Below, one piece after another: positions 30,466-34,761 of a stretch of DNA of 34,761 nt (the first letter of the stretch is position 1; the number at the start of each line of letters is the position of its first letter). Below the pieces are notes generated by a model that searched no databases, was not told the origin of the DNA, and worked only from the letters and a program-made list of their open reading frames with translations. Source of the DNA: JBPCIX01 sp051005875 (GTDB lineage: Bacteria; Actinomycetota; CADDZG01; JAHWKV01); the NCBI GenBank assembly GCA_051005875.1, contig JBPCIX010000040.1:1-34761 (forward strand), given 5' to 3'. A program made the translations under genes and the position numbers.

Positions 30466-32037
30466 TTGAAGTTTTGGTTTAGAGCAGTATGCGTGAGCTG
30501 TCTGGTGGTTAGCCTCATGCCGCTCGTCGGTGTGACTTCCTACGCTGTAACCCTGCCTAAGACCATGAATGCAGCATTGGGATTGGGAGCGGGGGTGGTT
30601 ATGCCCACTGTGTCTGATGGATGGCAAAGCCGTCCCAGAGTAACCACACGACCCAACGCCTTAGTTAAGAAGCATTTGCCCTTTCCGGCGACGGAGCTTG
30701 CTGTTATTTGGCAAGGCAAGGCCGCACCGCCACAGATCCGAACGAGCCCGAACGGCAAATCGTGGACCGCATGGCGTCAAACTGAAAATTCAATCGACCT
30801 TTTCGACTCAAAGACCGACACCCATTACAGCGAATTGATCAAAGGTGCTAAGGCCAAATGGGTGGAGTTGCGGTCCGCGCAAAGAAGCGATTTCGCCTCG
30901 ATGAAGTTGACCGTCATCAATACTACCGACGGGCCGTCGAAGACCGTTTGGCTGACCCGTAACGCCTATGGCGCCACCGGTCAGCCCACCATTATTCCGA
31001 GGGCTGCATGGGGGGCGGACGAATCAAAAAGAAGAGGTTCCGCTGAGTTCACAAGGGTTAGGAAGATTTTCATTCACCACACCAACACCCCGAACAATGA
31101 CGGCGACCCGGCGGCGACCATCAGGGCAATTTTCAGCTATCACGTGCAGAGTCGCGGCTTTCAAGACATCGCGTATAACTTCCTGATCGACCGAGCCGGC
31201 AATACATATGAAGGTCGTTATTCAAGGCCACATACCAACGGCGAGAGCCCGACGGGCGAAAACGCCAACGGGATGGCTGTCGTGGGCGCCCACACCTCGG
31301 AACACAACCAGGGCAGCGTTGGAATCGCCGTTATGGGCAACACCAGCGCCCTTGCTCCTACTCCCCAGTCACGTGAGAGCCTTGTCAATCTCGTTGCTTG
31401 GGAGGCGGACCGGCACGGTATCGACCCCGAGTCTCGTAACTCTTACATCAACCCGGTTTCCGGCAAGCGGGAGACTTTCGCGAACGTTGCCGGCCACAAC
31501 CAATCGCCGGCTGCAAATACCGGCTGCCCTGGTACCGGCCTGTCGGCAGCGTTGCCCTCAATAAGGAGCCGGACTGAGCGCGCGATTCACTCGCAAAGCG
31601 GACTCAGCGCTCCCAGCATGCCTACGGGAAGCACTCTTATTCCGGCCTCGCCCGCGACCGACTCCACTCCCAACGTTGTAGGAGACGTCAGCCGAAGCGT
31701 CGTTCGCGTGGAAGTTATTTTCCAGGGGGGCGCCCTGTTGGGCGCCAGGTCGATTTCGGTTGTTCCCAAAAGGGGATCGTTCGCATTGACCGACTCAGAT
31801 TTCGGGCCTCTAACATTGCCGCCGGAGACTTATTCCGTGAGGGTCGTCGCCCATGACGCGCTGGGCCGGGCTTCAGTTCCTGCCCCAGCCGCCGACGGTT
31901 ACGTAATCCAACCCACAATCCCTCCATTGCTTCCCGGCGGCCTTGATGCAATCGTGCCCCCCGTACTTGGCGGGGGCGGCGGCTCAAACGGACTGATAGA
32001 TGCGCTGTCAGGGGTGCTGAACACTCTCGGGCTCTAG
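30466..32037 (+). CDS. N-acetylmuramoyl-L-alanine amidase, PGRP/Amidase_2 type
   Basis: 523 aa: signal peptide (about 1-27), an N-terminal beta-rich region (about 50-165), the PGRP domain (about 175-370) with zinc site H204/H205 (IHHTNTP), H344 (VAGHNQ) and C354 (NTGCPG), and GFQDIAYNFLIDRAGNTYEGR. The C-terminal 150 residues hold an Ig-like beta segment and a Gly/Leu tail. It cleaves the sugar-peptide bond of peptidoglycan outside the cell. SD AGGGGG 6 nt before TTG 30466 supports the start. The dyad upstream suggests its own control. Confidence 0.92.
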   Translation: MKFWFRAVCVSCLVVSLMPLVGVTSYAVTLPKTMNAALGLGAGVVMPTVSDGWQSRPRVTTRPNALVKKHLPFPATELAVIWQGKAAPPQIRTSPNGKSWTAWRQTENSIDLFDSKTDTHYSELIKGAKAKWVELRSAQRSDFASMKLTVINTTDGPSKTVWLTRNAYGATGQPTIIPRAAWGADESKRRGSAEFTRVRKIFIHHTNTPNNDGDPAATIRAIFSYHVQSRGFQDIAYNFLIDRAGNTYEGRYSRPHTNGESPTGENANGMAVVGAHTSEHNQGSVGIAVMGNTSALAPTPQSRESLVNLVAWEADRHGIDPESRNSYINPVSGKRETFANVAGHNQSPAANTGCPGTGLSAALPSIRSRTERAIHSQSGLSAPSMPTGSTLIPASPATDSTPNVVGDVSRSVVRVEVIFQGGALLGARSISVVPKRGSFALTDSDFGPLTLPPETYSVRVVAHDALGRASVPAPAADGYVIQPTIPPLLPGGLDAIVPPVLGGGGGSNGLIDALSGVLNTLGL

Positions 32038-32054
32038 CGGGGTAGGCTGCCGGC

Positions 32055-32798
32055 ATGGGGCGCTTCGTGAAGGTTTTGTTGCTGGCTTTGCTGGTGCTGG
32101 TTGTCTTGCTTGTGGGGGCCTTTGTCTTCAGAAGAACTGAAGTGCAAGTGGCCACCTTTGCGGGAGTCGACGCAGTAGAGTTGGCGAGCGATTCCGGCTC
32201 GATATCTATCTCCCAGACCCGAGGCGATGAACTTCTCGTTACCAGTAAACTGCGTTTCGTCGGCCGCAAGCCAAAGCTCGTGCAAAAAGCGGAGGGCCGC
32301 TCGCTCAGGCTCCAATCCGAATGCGAATTCCCCCTAGTAACCTGCGGCGTGGATTACTCGATCCGGGTTCCTGAACAAACTGCTGTTCAGGTGATCCTTA
32401 GCGCAGGCGAAGTCAAGCTGATTGGTCTTGATGGGCGCATAAAGGTCGATACCGATGCCGGTAATATCTATGGGTCAGCCCTTGGTGGCCAGATTCATTT
32501 AAAGACTTCGGCGGGAAACATAAGCGGTGATCGCCTGGAATCACCCGGCGTTCTTGCGGTCTCGCTGGCAGGAAATATTGAACTGGCGTTTGCGAAGGCG
32601 CCCACACTTGTCGATGCCTCCACCGGTGCGGGGAACATCTCGCTGAAAGTGCCCGACAAAGGGTTCCGGGTCAAGACCCGTGCGGTGGCCGGCAAGGTCA
32701 ATGTCGGGATATCCACCGATCCCTCAGCCGAGGGACTCCTTTCCGCCAAGACCCCCGCCGGTAACATCAGCATTACCAGAAAAGAGTCTTCACAATAG
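32055..32798 (+). CDS. DUF4097-like membrane-anchored beta-repeat protein
   Basis: 247 aa: N-terminal membrane helix (about 5-25), then repeating short beta units with AGEV/AGNI-type turns (AGEVKLIG, AGNIYGS, AGNISGD, AGNIELA, AGNISLK, AGKVNVG, AGNISIT) typical of DUF4097 putative adhesins. Function unknown; probably exported and bound to the envelope. ATG 32055, 17 nt after the amidase stop, suggests cotranscription, and PGI starts 4 nt after its stop. Confidence 0.8.
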   Translation: MGRFVKVLLLALLVLVVLLVGAFVFRRTEVQVATFAGVDAVELASDSGSISISQTRGDELLVTSKLRFVGRKPKLVQKAEGRSLRLQSECEFPLVTCGVDYSIRVPEQTAVQVILSAGEVKLIGLDGRIKVDTDAGNIYGSALGGQIHLKTSAGNISGDRLESPGVLAVSLAGNIELAFAKAPTLVDASTGAGNISLKVPDKGFRVKTRAVAGKVNVGISTDPSAEGLLSAKTPAGNISITRKESSQ

Positions 32799-32802
32799 AG
32801 CA

Positions 32803-34362
32803 ATGCCAAACTCCCTAGGGGACTTCGAAGCCGCCGTGCGGCTGAGATCGGGTCAAATGCAAGACCAACAGGTTGTCCAACGCATCTGGCGTAAGGATCA
32901 CACGGTCTGGAAGCCGGATCCAAAAGAAATTTCAAACAGGCTGGGTTGGCTGAATGTTGCCGAAACCATGGCTAAATATTCCGCCGAATTGAATGACTTC
33001 GTATCCGAGATTCGGGATCAGGGGTTTTGTCATGCTGTGCTGCTTGGAATGGGTGGTTCAAGCCTCGCTCCCCAGGTTTTCGCGGACGTATTCTCCGCCA
33101 ATCAAGACCAGGTTGCGGGTCTCACAGTTTTAGACACTACCCATCCCGCAACCATCGCTCACCTGGACGAGTCCTTGGATTTCGACAAAACTCTGTTTAT
33201 TGTCGCCAGCAAGTCTGGGGGAACAATCGAGACTCTTTCTCATTTTTCCCATTACTACGACAAGGCGGGTCGCGGGGATCACTTTGTGGCAATCACCGAC
33301 TCTGGGAGCGCTCTTGAATCAATCGGCGCCGAGCACAAATTTCGCAGGGTCTTTCTAAATCCCGAAGACATCGGCGGCAGGTACGCCGCACTGTCGCTGT
33401 TTGGTCTGGTTCCCGCCGCTCTAATCGGAGTGGATGTAGAAGCCGTGTGCGAGGGGGCCGGCCATATGGGGCAAGCCTGCCTCGAATCGACGCACCCCTT
33501 GGAAAATCCCGGTGCCTGGCTGGGGACCGTAATCGGCGAGGCCGCCCTGGCAGGCAGGGACAAGCTCACGTTGGCACTGCCGCCGCGGCTGGCGAGTTTT
33601 GGCGACTGGGTCGAACAACTTATTGCCGAATCGACCGGCAAGCAGGGCCGCGGAATCTTGCCCGTGGTCGGTGAGGATCTGGGTCCTCCTGAAGCTTACG
33701 GATCTGACCGCCTTTTCATTTCCGTCGGCGAAGGGTCAGCCATGTTGGATCAGCTTGAAAGTGCAGGTCATCCGGTTATACGCCTTTCCGAAGACTTCGC
33801 ATTGAACTCCGCCGAATCCGACCTGGGGGCTGAGTACTTCCGATTTGAGTTCGCAGCTGCTGTCGCAGGCTATGTGCTTGCAATCAATCCATTCGACCAA
33901 CCTAACGTGGCCGAAGCCAAGCTGGCGACAGCTGAAATTCTTGAAGGCGGCAGTCTTGAGAGTACCGGTTTTGACGACCCAGGGTTGCTGCTGGATGCGA
34001 TCGAACCGGGCGACTATGTTGCGATTCAGGCCTACCTCGATCGAACTCCCGAGACGACACAGATTTTGCAGTCCTGCCGGCTCGCGATTCGGGACAGGTA
34101 CCGGGTAGCCACCACAACCGGATTCGGTCCTCGCTTTTTGCATTCAACTGGGCAACTCCACAAAGGTGGCCCGGATTCGGGGGTGTTCTTGCAATTGATA
34201 GACGAGGCAAGGTCCGTTGATGTACCCGTTCCCGGCTATCCGTTCAGCTTCGGTCGCTTGATCGACGCGCAAGCACTGGGTGACCTGCGATCCCTAAAAA
34301 GCCGTGGCCGCCGGGTGGTGCGAACAACCTTGGCAGCCTTGGCTGAAGCGCTACAGGTTTAG
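32803..34362 (+). CDS. pgi: Glucose-6-phosphate isomerase (PGI domain of the Tal/Pgi type)
   Basis: 519 aa, interconverts glucose 6-phosphate and fructose 6-phosphate in the cytoplasm. Motifs: GMGGSSLAP (82-90), SKSGGT (136-141), GGRYAALS (191-198) and FLHSTGQLHKGG near 450. The pattern is that of the isomerase half of bifunctional transaldolase/PGI, but no transaldolase domain precedes it; the upstream gene is the DUF4097-like one. The frame opens at 32680 inside that gene; ATG 32803, 4 nt after its stop, fits the family start. It overlaps the convergent PfkB gene by 12 bp. Confidence 0.93.
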   Translation: MPNSLGDFEAAVRLRSGQMQDQQVVQRIWRKDHTVWKPDPKEISNRLGWLNVAETMAKYSAELNDFVSEIRDQGFCHAVLLGMGGSSLAPQVFADVFSANQDQVAGLTVLDTTHPATIAHLDESLDFDKTLFIVASKSGGTIETLSHFSHYYDKAGRGDHFVAITDSGSALESIGAEHKFRRVFLNPEDIGGRYAALSLFGLVPAALIGVDVEAVCEGAGHMGQACLESTHPLENPGAWLGTVIGEAALAGRDKLTLALPPRLASFGDWVEQLIAESTGKQGRGILPVVGEDLGPPEAYGSDRLFISVGEGSAMLDQLESAGHPVIRLSEDFALNSAESDLGAEYFRFEFAAAVAGYVLAINPFDQPNVAEAKLATAEILEGGSLESTGFDDPGLLLDAIEPGDYVAIQAYLDRTPETTQILQSCRLAIRDRYRVATTTGFGPRFLHSTGQLHKGGPDSGVFLQLIDEARSVDVPVPGYPFSFGRLIDAQALGDLRSLKSRGRRVVRTTLAALAEALQV

Positions 34363-34761
34363 AGGTTTTTGGTTCAAGTCTTTGGCTAAGAGCTGTCCTC
34401 GGTACGGCCCCCGTCCGGTTATGACCGCGGCGCCGCATCTTGTTGCGAGACCGATTGCTTCTTCAACCGGATAGCCGGCGCCCAGTGCGAAAGTAAGCCC
34501 TGCGGCGAAACTGTCACCCGCCCCGTAAGTGTCGGCGATCGGTCCGTTAAGGGTTGCCGCCGGGTAGGATCGGGGTTCGGCGCCTTCGACTTGGTAAGTG
34601 CCCCCGTCGGCGCCGGATGTTTTCACAACAAGCCGGGGAGGCGGGTCGATATCGCCGGGGTTGTATATCTCGCCCGGATCCGCGGTGCTTCCGACAAGCG
34701 CATCCAGCCGAACCCCGGCTTGGGCCAGTAGAGGCACAACCCTGGAGGTGGCAACCAGCAC
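34351..34761 (-). CDS. PfkB-family carbohydrate kinase, C-terminal part (cut by window edge)
   Basis: The visible 136 residues carry the PfkB signature 2, DTYGAGDSFAAGLTFALG, with the catalytic Asp in GAGD, preceded by VVKTSGADGGTYQVEG. The N-terminus lies beyond the right edge, so the apparent start at 34761 is internal. It phosphorylates a sugar or nucleoside; the substrate cannot be read. It converges with pgi, overlapping 12 bp. Confidence 0.9.
   Translation of the reverse strand: MLVATSRVVPLLAQAGVRLDALVGSTADPGEIYNPGDIDPPPRLVVKTSGADGGTYQVEGAEPRSYPAATLNGPIADTYGAGDSFAAGLTFALGAGYPVEEAIGLATRCGAAVITGRGPYRGQLLAKDLNQKPLNL

Overview
The window looks like chromosomal DNA of a deep-branching, moderately high-GC Actinomycetota (GC about 55-60% by eye). 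The case rests on class II fructose-1,6-bisphosphatase (GlpX), a PGRP-type amidase with a signal peptide, PGPGW and ribbon-helix-helix (RHH)-like proteins of actinobacterial style, stand-alone cyclic-nucleotide-binding (CNB) domains with a class III cyclase/ATPase/TPR protein, a cysteine-type CcmE, frequent GTG/TTG starts and possible leaderless promoters. No tRNA, rRNA, CRISPR array, IS element or phage gene was seen. The assignment is an inference from gene content.

Region 1 (1-8403, minus strand) is one long, tightly coupled operon. It starts with cytochrome c maturation genes in the order ccmE-ccmF-ccmH-ccmI-like-293 aa protein-ccmA-ccmB-ccmC-ccmD. It continues into what looks like a membrane quinol oxidoreductase: a two-helix membrane protein, a 2x[4Fe-4S] ferredoxin, a b6-type cytochrome b with all four haem ligands and the haem c(i) cysteine, and a Pro/Ala-rich protein with a duplicated module that runs off the left edge. 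Seven junctions in this operon are 4-nt stop/start overlaps. No Rieske gene is visible.

Region 2 (8404-15038) holds an MFS transporter and a PGPGW membrane protein (minus), glpX and a 5'-3' exonuclease (plus), then a minus-strand group: a secreted CAP-domain protein, a CNB-domain protein and an FAD oxidoreductase. The MFS and exonuclease genes both have coding-like 5' extensions with no usable start codon.

Region 3 (15186-26755) holds an orphan double peptide-type ABC ATPase (minus), a second CNB protein and Lon protease (plus), a DrrA/DrrB-like exporter with two permeases followed by a serine esterase (plus), a large cyclase/STAND-like ATPase/TPR signalling protein (minus) and an RHH-like regulator (minus) with an AT-rich operator-like promoter.

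Region 4 (27063-34761) holds an SRPBCC protein and MsrB, then a peptidoglycan-remodelling group (M23 endopeptidase, L,D-transpeptidase, PGRP amidase), a DUF4097-like beta-repeat protein, phosphoglucose isomerase and the end of a PfkB kinase.

The best candidate for something undescribed is the Rieske-less cytochrome b/ferredoxin complex fused to a variant Ccm operon. A second theme is small tandem duplications placed exactly on translation-initiation sites (21281 and 27564), each creating a tiny decoy reading frame.
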